11,799 nucleotides of DNA. It comes from CAZNQW01 sp964575225. GTDB lineage: Bacteria; Chloroflexota; Anaerolineae; JAAYZQ01. Position 1 is the first letter of the stretch. Each line of letters opens with the position of its first letter. The stretch lies in contig CAZNQW010000120.1 of assembly GCA_964575225.1 (NCBI GenBank), positions 1 to 11,799 of the forward strand, in the 5' to 3' direction. Under the pieces are notes generated by a model. The model did no database searches. It was not told the origin of the DNA and worked only from the letters and a program-made list of their open reading frames with translations. The position numbers and the translations under genes are program-made. Below, one piece after another: positions 1 to 6,430 of the stretch.

Positions 1-1032
1 CAGTTCGTCGATGATCTCGTCCAGATCACCGTTGATGATGTTATCCAGGCGATAGACGGTGAGTGCGATGCGATGGTCGGTAAAGCGGTTCTGTGGATAG
101 TTGTAGGTGCGGATCTTTTCGCTGCGCTCGCCCGAACCCACCTGCAATCGGCGTGCTTCTCCCCGTTCCTCGGCCTGGCGCTCCTGTTCGGCCTCGTACA
201 GCCGGGAACGCAGCACGGTCATGGCCCGTTCCCGGTTTTGGGTCTGGCTGCGCTCGCTCTCACACGACACGACCAGGCCACTGGGCACGTGGGTGATGCG
301 CACCGCCGTCGCGTTTTTCTGCATGTGCTGCCCCCCCGGCCCCGAGGAGGTATAGACGTCTATTTCGAGATCGCCGGGGTTGATCGCGATTTCTACCTCA
401 TCGACGGCGGGCAAGACGGCGACGGTGGCCGTCGAGGTGTGGATGCGGCCCTGTGACTCGGTGACCGGCACACGCTGTACCCGGTGGACGCCGCTTTCGA
501 ACTTGAGGCGAGAGTAGGCGCCCTTTCCTGCGATCTGGAAAATGACTTCTTTGAAACCGCCGACGCCGGTGCTATGCTCGCTGAGGATCTCGGTTTTCCA
601 CCGTTTGAGTTCTGCGTAGCGGGTGTACATGCGATACAGGTCGGCGGCAAAGATGCCGGCCTCGTCGCCGCCGGCTCCGGCCCTAATCTCGACGATGACG
701 TTCCTCTCGTCATTGGGGTCTTTGGGCAGCAGCAAGCGACGAATGCGGTCGTACAGAGCCTCCATGGCGCTCGAAATGCGGGTCACATCGGCCTCGGCCA
801 TTTCCAGCATCTCCGGTTCGTCTTCCATTTCCATGAGTTCGCGGGTATCGGACAGTTCCTGCTCCAGGCTCAGATACGTGCGATAGTCCTGCACCAATTC
901 TGCGAGCTCGGCCTGTTCCTGAGCGTACTCGGTAAGCCGGACATGGTCCCCCACTAACTCGGGATCGGCCATGAGGCGGTTCAGTTCCTCGTATCGGTCT
1001 TCAATGAGCTTGACTTTATCCAGCACAGACAT
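1..1032 (-). CDS. prfA: Peptide chain release factor 1 (partial, C-terminus off the left edge)
   Basis: Class I release factor that recognises UAA and UAG stop codons in the ribosomal A site and triggers peptidyl-tRNA hydrolysis in the cytoplasm. The reverse-strand frame is open from ATG at 1032 to base 1, giving 344 residues against about 360 for the family, so only the last 10-20 residues are missing. The N-terminus (MSVLDKVKLIEDRYEEL) is typical. The codon-recognition tripeptide is P189-V190-T191, the PxT form of RF1 and not the SPF of RF2. The catalytic GGQ is at 233-235, the same number as in Escherichia coli RF1. The family signatures GRIHTSTATVAVLP and TYNYPQNRFTDHRI are also present. 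A GAGGAG Shine-Dalgarno sits a few bases before the start. Residues just after GGQ (HMQKNATAV) differ from the usual H-V-N-x-x-D-S-A pattern. RF1 identity is secure; nothing can be said about the downstream neighbour. Confidence 0.96.
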   Translation of the reverse strand, partial: MSVLDKVKLIEDRYEELNRLMADPELVGDHVRLTEYAQEQAELAELVQDYRTYLSLEQELSDTRELMEMEDEPEMLEMAEADVTRISSAMEALYDRIRRLLLPKDPNDERNVIVEIRAGAGGDEAGIFAADLYRMYTRYAELKRWKTEILSEHSTGVGGFKEVIFQIAGKGAYSRLKFESGVHRVQRVPVTESQGRIHTSTATVAVLPAVDEVEIAINPGDLEIDVYTSSGPGGQHMQKNATAVRITHVPSGLVVSCESERSQTQNRERAMTVLRSRLYEAEQERQAEERGEARRLQVGSGERSEKIRTYNYPQNRFTDHRIALTVYRLDNIINGDLDEIIDEL

Positions 1033-1055
1033 TACTCCTCGGGTTGCTTGGTCCC

Positions 1056-1084
1056 ATCTTACGGCAAAACGCCCTTGGCGTCAA
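1056..1084 (-). promoter_or_regulatory. Sigma-70-type promoter for prfA
   Basis: On the reverse strand, a -35 box TTGACG (1084-1079) and a -10 box TAAGAT (1061-1056) are separated by exactly 17 bp. Transcription would start near 1049, leaving a leader of under 20 bases that holds the GAGGAG ribosome-binding site. Position and spacing fit a housekeeping promoter; this is a sequence match only. Confidence 0.7.
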
Positions 1085-1121
1085 GGTGACGACCGGGTAA
1101 GAACAGGCCCACAACTGGAGC

Positions 1122-1150
1122 TTGCTCCCTGCTCCCATCTGAAGTATAAT
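1122..1150 (+). promoter_or_regulatory. Sigma-70-type promoter for the membrane protein gene
   Basis: A perfect -10 TATAAT (1145-1150) lies 17 bp after a weaker -35 TTGCTC (1122-1127). The -35 lies inside a small inverted repeat, GGAG-CTTG-CTCC (1117-1128). The predicted start near 1157 gives a leader of about 130 bases before the TTG start at 1286. The prfA promoter points the other way, with its -35 only about 40 bp off. Confidence 0.6.
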
Positions 1151-1208
1151 GCCCCAACCGGATCAGGCAACCCAAGGCTTGTGCGCAGGCCGGCGGAAAG
1201 TACGGCGA

Positions 1209-1228
1209 TGCGGCAGCTTGCTGCCGCA
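1209..1228 (+). repeat. Perfect 8-bp hairpin in the leader of the membrane protein gene
   Basis: TGCGGCAG (1209-1216) and CTGCCGCA (1221-1228) form a perfect 8-bp stem around the loop CTTG. No T-run follows, so it is not a classical terminator. It lies between the promoter and the chosen start and covers an alternative ATG at 1208. Function is unknown; it could be a leader structure or a member of a dispersed palindromic repeat family. Confidence 0.55.
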
Positions 1229-1269
1229 CTCTACAATCAGGCCGGCTGCGGCGTGGGCACGGACTGTTT

Positions 1270-1276
1270 GGAAGGA
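1270..1276 (+). promoter_or_regulatory. Ribosome-binding site supporting the TTG start at 1286
   Basis: GGAAGGA lies 9 bases before TTG 1286. The in-frame ATG at 1208 has a weaker GGAAAG and its start is buried in the hairpin at 1209-1228. The first transmembrane segment begins a few residues after the TTG. These points favour 1286. Confidence 0.55.
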
Positions 1277-1285
1277 ACGGGACCT

Positions 1286-3739
1286 TTGACGAGAAGGACT
1301 TGGGCGGTTCTACTGCTGTTTGGGATTTTGAGTGTGGTTCTCACCTATCCCCTCTCACTGCACCTTGCCGATGCGGTGGAGGATAGGCAGGATGCCCTGC
1401 TCAATGTCTGGATCACCGCCTGGGACGGTCACCAACTGGTCACCGACCCATTTCACCTTTTTGACGCCAATATTTTCTCCCCCTATCGTCGCACCCTGGC
1501 CTATTCCGAACTCTTGTTGGGCAATGGGCTCTTGTCGTTGCCGATTACGGCGCTGACGGGAAATCCGATCCTGGGGTACAACCTGGCCCTCCTCCTGTCC
1601 TTTGTCCTCACGGGCCTTGGGACCTATCTGCTGGTGCTAACCCTGACCCGTTCTCATGGGGCAGGGTTGGTGGGGGGCGTGATCCTGGCCTTTTCGTCCT
1701 ACCGACTGACCAACCTGGCTCAGGCCCAGCTCCTCATCACCCAATGGATGCCATTCGCTCTACTGGCTTTGCACCAGATGCTGCACAGACCCCGCTGGCG
1801 ACATGCGGCGGCCTTTGTCCTGTTTTTCTGCCTGCAATCGCTGTCCTCGTTCTACTATGCCATCCTGCTGGCGTTAACCGTGGCGCTCTATGTCCTCTTT
1901 TGGCTGGCGGGGCAGGGATACAGGTATCGCGATGATCTAAAGGCATGGTGGCAGGGTCATCGCCGTCCCATCGGGTTTTTGCTGCTTGCCGCTTTGCTGT
2001 GCGCCGGCCTGGTGGTGCCCTTTGCCCTGCCCTACTTTTGGGTCCAGCGCGAGCTGGGCTTTGAGCGGTCGCTGGCCGATAATGAGCCCTTTTCTGCCAG
2101 CCTGCGCCAGTACGGGATGGTGCCGCCGGGAAGCGTCTTGCACGGGCGCTGGCTGCCCAGCGATTCGACTCCCATCGCCGGGGGGTATCCGGTCGACGCC
2201 CTTTTTCCAGGGTTTCTGGCGCTGTTGCTGGGGGTGTGGGGGATCGTCCGCGGAAGGGGATCGCTGCGTTGGTTCTTTGTGACGCTTTTGCCTCTGGCTT
2301 TTGTGCTATCCTTGGGGCCGCGTCTCTATTGGGCGCCCGGGCAGCCTGCCGATCTGAACGGGTCCTTGCCTTACGCCTGGCTGTATGCGGTTATCCCTGG
2401 TTTCAAGGCCCTGCGGGCGCCGGCCCGTTTCGACGTACTGGTCACCCTTTCCCTCGCAGTTCTGGCTGGCTATGGGCTGGCCTCGTTGCGGGACCGTGCC
2501 CGGATGGGGCAAAACGTTCGAAGGGTGCTTGTGGCGGGAGTCTTGGCCGGAGTTGTGGTCGAGTCGTGGGTATTTCCCGCTGCCCAGGCCGAACCGGTGC
2601 CGGTGGGCGAGGATGTGCCGGCTGTGGTTCGTTGGCTGGCGAGCGAGCCGCCGGGCGTGATTCTGGAGCTGCCCATGGCCTTTACGCCGGGCGGTCCCAA
2701 GCTGGAAACCCAGTACCTGTCGACCTATCATTGGCAGACGACGCCCGATGGGTACAGCGGCTTTATCCCCCCCAAGCACGGCCAGATTGTGTACGAAATG
2801 GAGACCTTTCCCTCCGAACGGGCGGTTGGGCTCCTTCAGGTCCTGGACGTGGGCACGGTGGTGATCTATACCGAGCGCTACCCCCAAGAGCGCTGGCAAG
2901 AGATGCAGGCAGCGCTGGCGCAGTTCGAGGAACTGACGCCGGTGAAGGCCTTTGATGGGGCTTGGGTCTATCGGGTGCAGCCTCGCTCCTTCGACGCCCG
3001 ATCTTTGGAAGTGACGGGCTATATCCCGCCCCGCGCCCGAACAGGTGGACCCTTTACGTGCTTTGTCATCGTTGCCAATGGGGGTTCGAGAAGCCACGCT
3101 TTTGCGCCCACAGACTTGGTTTCGAGCGCTGCGGTTTGGGAGCAGAATGGGACTCGGATGGAAAGCTCGGCCACGGGCGATATCCCACTGGTGATTTCCC
3201 CCGACGGCGGAGCCGCCGTCATCCCCCTCACCCTGGGTGCGCCTTCGGAACCAGGCGACTGGCGCCTCTCCATCGGGGAGCAAGGCGGGGCGTTGGGCCA
3301 CTGGCAGGTGGAAGGGGTGGTGCGTGTGGGAAAAGAGGCCGACGCGGACTTGCCGATCCCGGCGCGCCTGGTTTCCTGGACCCTGCCCGAACGGGCGGCG
3401 CCTGGGGAGCCGATCGACGTGGCCCTAACCTGGAGGGCTTTGGGCAAAATCGACGCCTACTATAGCGTCTATGTCAAAGTGCTCGATGCCGCGGGTCAGG
3501 TGCTCGTCGGCTGGGACGGGCAACCCCGAAATGGGGATGCGCCGACCCTCCTCTGGGTTCCCGGACAGACCATCGACGATGCGATCACCCTCACGATCCC
3601 CGACGAGGCTGCCCCTGGCGATTATCAAGTGGAGGTGGGTATGTACCGCGCCGAGGATCTGGCGCGCTGCCTCACCCTGAACGACGAGGGTGTACCGGTG
3701 GAACGGGTTCTGCTGGGCACTGTTTCCATTGGGTTCTGA
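1286..3739 (+). CDS. Polytopic membrane protein, GT-C/YfhO-like glycosyltransferase candidate
   Basis: Integral membrane protein of 817 residues from the TTG start; likely a lipid-linked-sugar glycosyltransferase or relative working on the outer face of the cytoplasmic membrane. Residues about 7-430 carry many hydrophobic segments. The first outer loop has an acidic pattern (D36, N40, W42, W46) of the kind seen near GT-C active sites, then FDANIFSPYRRTLAYSE. A conserved-looking ALRAPARFD motif lies at 375-383. Residues about 430-690 are soluble and include WQTTPDGYSGFIPP. The last ~128 residues (690-817) look like a beta-sandwich, with alternating strands and turns such as APGEPIDVALTW and APGDYQVEVGMY. 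The frame extends back to 971 inside prfA, which I reject. It has its own promoter and no co-directional close neighbour. No donor or acceptor can be assigned; an uncharacterised membrane protein of the same fold is possible. Confidence 0.8.
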   Translation: MTRRTWAVLLLFGILSVVLTYPLSLHLADAVEDRQDALLNVWITAWDGHQLVTDPFHLFDANIFSPYRRTLAYSELLLGNGLLSLPITALTGNPILGYNLALLLSFVLTGLGTYLLVLTLTRSHGAGLVGGVILAFSSYRLTNLAQAQLLITQWMPFALLALHQMLHRPRWRHAAAFVLFFCLQSLSSFYYAILLALTVALYVLFWLAGQGYRYRDDLKAWWQGHRRPIGFLLLAALLCAGLVVPFALPYFWVQRELGFERSLADNEPFSASLRQYGMVPPGSVLHGRWLPSDSTPIAGGYPVDALFPGFLALLLGVWGIVRGRGSLRWFFVTLLPLAFVLSLGPRLYWAPGQPADLNGSLPYAWLYAVIPGFKALRAPARFDVLVTLSLAVLAGYGLASLRDRARMGQNVRRVLVAGVLAGVVVESWVFPAAQAEPVPVGEDVPAVVRWLASEPPGVILELPMAFTPGGPKLETQYLSTYHWQTTPDGYSGFIPPKHGQIVYEMETFPSERAVGLLQVLDVGTVVIYTERYPQERWQEMQAALAQFEELTPVKAFDGAWVYRVQPRSFDARSLEVTGYIPPRARTGGPFTCFVIVANGGSRSHAFAPTDLVSSAAVWEQNGTRMESSATGDIPLVISPDGGAAVIPLTLGAPSEPGDWRLSIGEQGGALGHWQVEGVVRVGKEADADLPIPARLVSWTLPERAAPGEPIDVALTWRALGKIDAYYSVYVKVLDAAGQVLVGWDGQPRNGDAPTLLWVPGQTIDDAITLTIPDEAAPGDYQVEVGMYRAEDLARCLTLNDEGVPVERVLLGTVSIGF

Positions 3740-3845
3740 TTCCTCGGCGAACATGCCCGAGCTCGGCTTCTTATCGTTTCCAGTCAGGGGTCAGTCAGGT
3801 TGCCGTCAAGCGAGATGCCAATCGAACCTCTATACTTGGGACAAG

Positions 3846-3874
3846 TTGTTGCTTTAGTCTGAAGATGGTATAAT
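3846..3874 (+). promoter_or_regulatory. Extended -10 promoter for the NfeD-flotillin operon
   Basis: TTGTTG (3846-3851), a 17-bp spacer and a perfect TATAAT (3869-3874) preceded by TG at the extended -10 position (3866-3867). The start is predicted near 3881, about 117 bases before the first gene. This is one of the best promoter matches in the window. Confidence 0.75.
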
Positions 3875-3918
3875 GATCGGGTGAATTGAATGTTCCGCCT
3901 GTCAGGTGGGGCCTGTGG

Positions 3919-3956
3919 CAGGATTCCTGGCAGCCCGTCTGCCAGAGGCCCGGGCC
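3919..3956 (+). promoter_or_regulatory. Structured 5' leader with competing hairpins
   Basis: CTGGCAG (3927-3933) and CTGCCAG (3939-3945) form a perfect 7-bp stem with loop CCCGT. The same CCTG is also complementary to an upstream CAGG (CAGG-ATT-CCTG, 3919-3929), so the two pairings exclude each other. A GGCCCGGGCC palindrome follows (3947-3956). All of it lies between the predicted transcription start and the ribosome-binding site. The inverted repeats are plain in the sequence; a regulatory role is inference, and I recognise no known riboswitch class. Confidence 0.4.
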
Positions 3957-3997
3957 AAGCCGAATGGCTTTTGGGATCGATTTAGGGAGGGGTTCGG

Positions 3998-4654
3998 ATG
4001 CTTGATGCCAACTTGGACACCCTGAACTGCATCTATTTCACCCTTTTTTTGCTGGGGTTGGGGTATGCTCTTTTCATCGCGATCACCGGTGGCCTCTCGG
4101 ATGTAGATTTCCCTGACGTGCACATCGATGTGCCCCAGATCGATTTTCCAGGCGATGTGAGTGTCCCCGGAGCCGACGTGCAGATTGGAGGTGCCGGCCT
4201 GCCCTCAGGCGGGATTGATGCACCAGACGTTCCGGTTTCTCCGCTGAGCCCAGTGACCATTGCCGCCTTTATCACCACGTTTGGCGGATTGGGCGTCCTA
4301 TCCAATCAGGTTCTGGGCCTGGCGCCCGGTTGGGGTTTGTTGGTGGCGACCACCGGCGCGTTAATGTCTTCGGGCATCTTGTTCCTGTTCTACAGTCAGA
4401 TCCTGATCCGTTCGCAGGCCTCAAGTGAGTTACGCCGGGGAGAACTCGTCGGAGTCCAGGCCGAGGTGAGTGTGCCCATCGCTGAGAATGGAATGGGGCA
4501 GGTATCGTATCAGACCAAATCCGGGAGAATGAGTTCGACCGCGCGCTCTATCGATGGGCGGGCCATCCCGCGAGGTCAGTTTGTGCGCATTGTGCGCGAA
4601 GTCGGTCCCCAGGTGTTGGTTGAGCCGTTGGACCTGGATTCAGAAAGTGGATAA
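3998..4654 (+). CDS. NfeD-like membrane protein with C-terminal OB-fold domain
   Basis: Membrane protein of 218 residues, likely the partner of the flotillin encoded next. NfeD/YqiJ/YuaF-type proteins commonly sit beside SPFH-domain genes and are thought to act with them in membrane microdomain organisation. A first membrane segment spans about residues 11-31. It is followed by an Asp/Pro-rich, probably extramembrane stretch (34-80) with a loose repeat of the type D-V-x-x-P. Two more hydrophobic segments follow (85-108 and 110-137). The C-terminal 146-213, starting at RRGELVGVQAEVSVP and running to VRIVREVGPQVLVEP, has the strand pattern of the NfeD OB-fold. The start has a strong AGGGAGGGG ribosome-binding site (3984-3992). 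The gene ends 41 bp before the flotillin start, without a terminator, so the two are very probably co-transcribed. The family call rests on architecture and context, and the exact subfamily is uncertain. Confidence 0.82.
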   Translation: MLDANLDTLNCIYFTLFLLGLGYALFIAITGGLSDVDFPDVHIDVPQIDFPGDVSVPGADVQIGGAGLPSGGIDAPDVPVSPLSPVTIAAFITTFGGLGVLSNQVLGLAPGWGLLVATTGALMSSGILFLFYSQILIRSQASSELRRGELVGVQAEVSVPIAENGMGQVSYQTKSGRMSSTARSIDGRAIPRGQFVRIVREVGPQVLVEPLDLDSESG

Positions 4655-4695
4655 ATTCCAAAAAGCCGAAACTGGGAAAGGAGTGAGACAACACG

Positions 4696-6183
4696 ATGTG
4701 GTTTGAAGCGATTCTCATTGCAGTGGGAGTGCTGTTTACCTTTTTTGTGCTGGCAGGTTTCTATGCCAGCCGCTACAAAAAGGTCGGCCCCAACCAGGTG
4801 TTGGTGGTTTCTGGTCGACGGCGCGAAATGATCAACCCGGTCACCGGCCAACGGGAAAGGGTCGGCTTCCGGGTGGTCAAGGGCGGTGGTACCTTTATTC
4901 TCCCCGTGCTGGAGCGGGTCGACGTCCTGTCGATGGAGATCCTGACCATTGAGGTCGAGGTGCGCAGCGTCTACACCGTCGAGGGCGTGCCCGTCCATGT
5001 GGACGGTGTGGCCCAGATCAAGATCCGAGGTGAAGACGTCTCGATCTATACGGCGGCCGAGCAATTCCTGTCCAAGGGGCCGGAGGGGATTGTCTATGTG
5101 GCCCACGAGACGCTGGCCGGCCACCTGCGGGCCATTCTGGGTATGCTCACGGTCGAAGAGATCTACAAAGACCGGGATGCCTTTGCCCAGAAGGTGTTGG
5201 AGGTTTCGGGCGGCGATCTGGCCAACATGGGTCTTGAGATCGTATCTTTTGTCATCAAGGACATTCGCGACGACAAGGAATATCTCGAGTCGTTGGGTCG
5301 CACCCGCACGGCCGAGGTGAAGCGCGATGCGGTCAAGGGTGAGGCCGAGGCACAGCGCGATGCGACCATTGCTCAGGCGAACGCGGCCCGCGATGCGACG
5401 ATCCAGTCGGCGGAGGCGCGGCAACTTGGGGAAACGGCCAAGTTCCAGGCCGAGACCAAGATCGCGTCGGCGCAAAAGATGTATCGCGTGGAAAAGGCCA
5501 AGTATGACGAGGAGGCCAACCGCAGCGAGGTTCAGGCCGAATTGGCCCGCACCCTGCAGGAAAAGATCACCAACCAGGAGATCACGGCTCAGGAAGTTCA
5601 GATCGAGGTGGTGGCCAAGCAAAAGCAGATCGAGGTGCAGGAACAAGAGGTGATGCGCCGCGTCAAAGAGTTGGAGGCTACGGTCGAAAAGCCGGCTTCG
5701 GCGGAGCGGTATCGCATCGAGACCCTGGCCAATGCCAAAAAATTCCAGCTCGAGACCGAAGCGGCCGGTCAGGCAGCGGCCACTCGCCTGCAAGGCGAGG
5801 GCGAGGCTGATGCTGCCAGGGCCAAAGGTCTTGCAGCTGCCGAAGTAATCAAGGCCCAAGGCTTTGCTGAAGCCGAGAGCATGGAGAAAAAGGCCCTGTC
5901 GTGGCAGATGTATAACCAGGCGGCCATCATCCAGCAACTGGTCGAAGCGTTGCCTGAAGTGGCCAGCGCTGTGGCCCAGCCTCTGTCCAAGACCGAGAAA
6001 ATCGTGATCATTAACAGCGGCGGCGATGGGGCCGGTGCCTCCAAGGTTACTGCCGACGTGACCAATATCGTCGCTCAGATTCCGGATACCCTGGAGGCGC
6101 TGACCGGCATCAACCTGATCGAGGCCCTGAAATCGTTACCGGGGATTGGCCAGGCGATGCCCGAAAAACTGGACAAGGAATAG
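4696..6183 (+). CDS. Flotillin family protein (SPFH/band 7 domain, FloT/YqiK type)
   Basis: Membrane scaffold protein of 495 residues, close to the roughly 500 of Bacillus subtilis FloT. Known flotillins oligomerise on the inner face of the cytoplasmic membrane and affect membrane fluidity and protein assembly. A hydrophobic N-terminal hairpin or helix (3-23) is followed by a basic SRYKKVGPNQVLVVSG start of the SPFH domain, which runs to about 205 (GLEIVSFVIKDIRDDKEYLESLGR). A long coiled coil rich in Ala, Glu and Gln follows (about 205-400), with typical EA-repeat pieces such as GEAEAQRDATIAQANAARDA and LQGEGEADAARAKGLAAAE. The tail (400-495) is less charged and ends in a Gly/Pro-containing segment. 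An AAAGGAG ribosome-binding site (4677-4683) is 12 bases upstream. It is the second gene of the operon with the NfeD-like gene and is followed by two hairpins. Confidence 0.93.
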   Translation: MWFEAILIAVGVLFTFFVLAGFYASRYKKVGPNQVLVVSGRRREMINPVTGQRERVGFRVVKGGGTFILPVLERVDVLSMEILTIEVEVRSVYTVEGVPVHVDGVAQIKIRGEDVSIYTAAEQFLSKGPEGIVYVAHETLAGHLRAILGMLTVEEIYKDRDAFAQKVLEVSGGDLANMGLEIVSFVIKDIRDDKEYLESLGRTRTAEVKRDAVKGEAEAQRDATIAQANAARDATIQSAEARQLGETAKFQAETKIASAQKMYRVEKAKYDEEANRSEVQAELARTLQEKITNQEITAQEVQIEVVAKQKQIEVQEQEVMRRVKELEATVEKPASAERYRIETLANAKKFQLETEAAGQAAATRLQGEGEADAARAKGLAAAEVIKAQGFAEAESMEKKALSWQMYNQAAIIQQLVEALPEVASAVAQPLSKTEKIVIINSGGDGAGASKVTADVTNIVAQIPDTLEALTGINLIEALKSLPGIGQAMPEKLDKE

Positions 6184-6191
6184 CCCGAAAT

Positions 6192-6213
6192 CTGCAACCG
6201 CTGTTGGTTGTAG
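6192..6213 (+). repeat. Hairpin just after the flotillin stop codon
   Basis: CTGCAACC (6192-6199) pairs with GGTTGTAG (6206-6213) over 8 bp with one G-U pair; the loop is GCTGTT. It has no T-run and sits 17 bases before the larger hairpin at 6230-6266. It may help protect the 3' end of the transcript or aid termination. Confidence 0.45.
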
Positions 6214-6229
6214 AAGTGTGGAGACCATG

Positions 6230-6266
6230 CAAATAGGCCCTTTGGCGATCTCAGAGGGCCTATTTG
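6230..6266 (+). terminator. Strong, probably bidirectional hairpin terminator of the NfeD-flotillin operon
   Basis: CAAATAGGCCCT (6230-6241) and AGGGCCTATTTG (6255-6266) form a perfect 12-bp stem. Four more pairs (two of them G-U) can extend it to a 5-base loop. The GC-rich core is flanked by AAAT on one side and ATTT on the other, so on either strand the stem ends in a short T-rich stretch. No long T-run follows, so efficiency is uncertain, but position and stability fit termination after the flotillin gene. Confidence 0.6.
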
Positions 6267-6365
6267 TACGGAATCCAGGGGTTGGCACCGCGATGCGCTT
6301 GCCAAGGCCTTCGCGGAGGTTCAGATTCGCTTTTAACCCCATGTACACACCCTCCGATAGGCTCG

Positions 6366-6386
6366 CCGCCCCTGTCTCGGGGGCGG
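6366..6386 (+). repeat. GC-rich hairpin at the edge of the assembly gap
   Basis: CCGCCCC (6366-6372) and GGGGCGG (6380-6386) form a perfect 7-bp all-GC stem with loop TGTCTCG, ending one base before the run of N. It may be a terminator whose T-run is lost in the gap, or simply the structure that broke the assembly. Confidence 0.4.
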
Positions 6387-6387
6387 A

Positions 6388-6397
6388 NNNNNNNNNN
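6388..6397. other. Assembly gap (10 N)
   Basis: Ten consecutive N. A round number like this is usually a scaffolding placeholder, so the true distance between 6387 and 6398 is unknown and sequence may be missing. The promoter of the nucleotidase gene is not visible downstream of the gap and may lie in it. Reading frames across 6388-6397 are not meaningful. Confidence 0.97.
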
Positions 6398-6430
6398 GCT
6401 GATTGTTGGAGAAAGACGAAAAAGTCGCAG

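Noticed and set aside
971..1285. N-terminal extension of the membrane protein frame back into prfA, including an in-frame ATG at 1208
   Set aside because: The frame overlaps the prfA start and both promoters, the extra residues do not look like protein of this family, and ATG 1208 sits against a hairpin with a weak ribosome-binding site. The TTG at 1286 has GGAAGGA and directly precedes the first membrane segment.
3743..3761. Possible terminator after the membrane protein gene (CTCGG / CCGAG, then a T-rich stretch)
   Set aside because: The stem is only 5 bp with a 9-base loop, the T-rich stretch is interrupted, and an alternative CCGAGCTCGG palindrome competes; too weak to call.
3781..3799. 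Direct repeat of CAGTCAGG separated by 3 bp
   Set aside because: Only two 8-bp copies upstream of the -35 region; possible operator, but without more copies or symmetry it is likely chance.
4576..5937. Long reverse-strand open frame (about 453 codons) opposite the flotillin gene
   Set aside because: It is the mirror of a GC-rich coiled-coil gene; its product is a His/Leu-rich sequence without domain pattern, and the forward gene is unmistakable.
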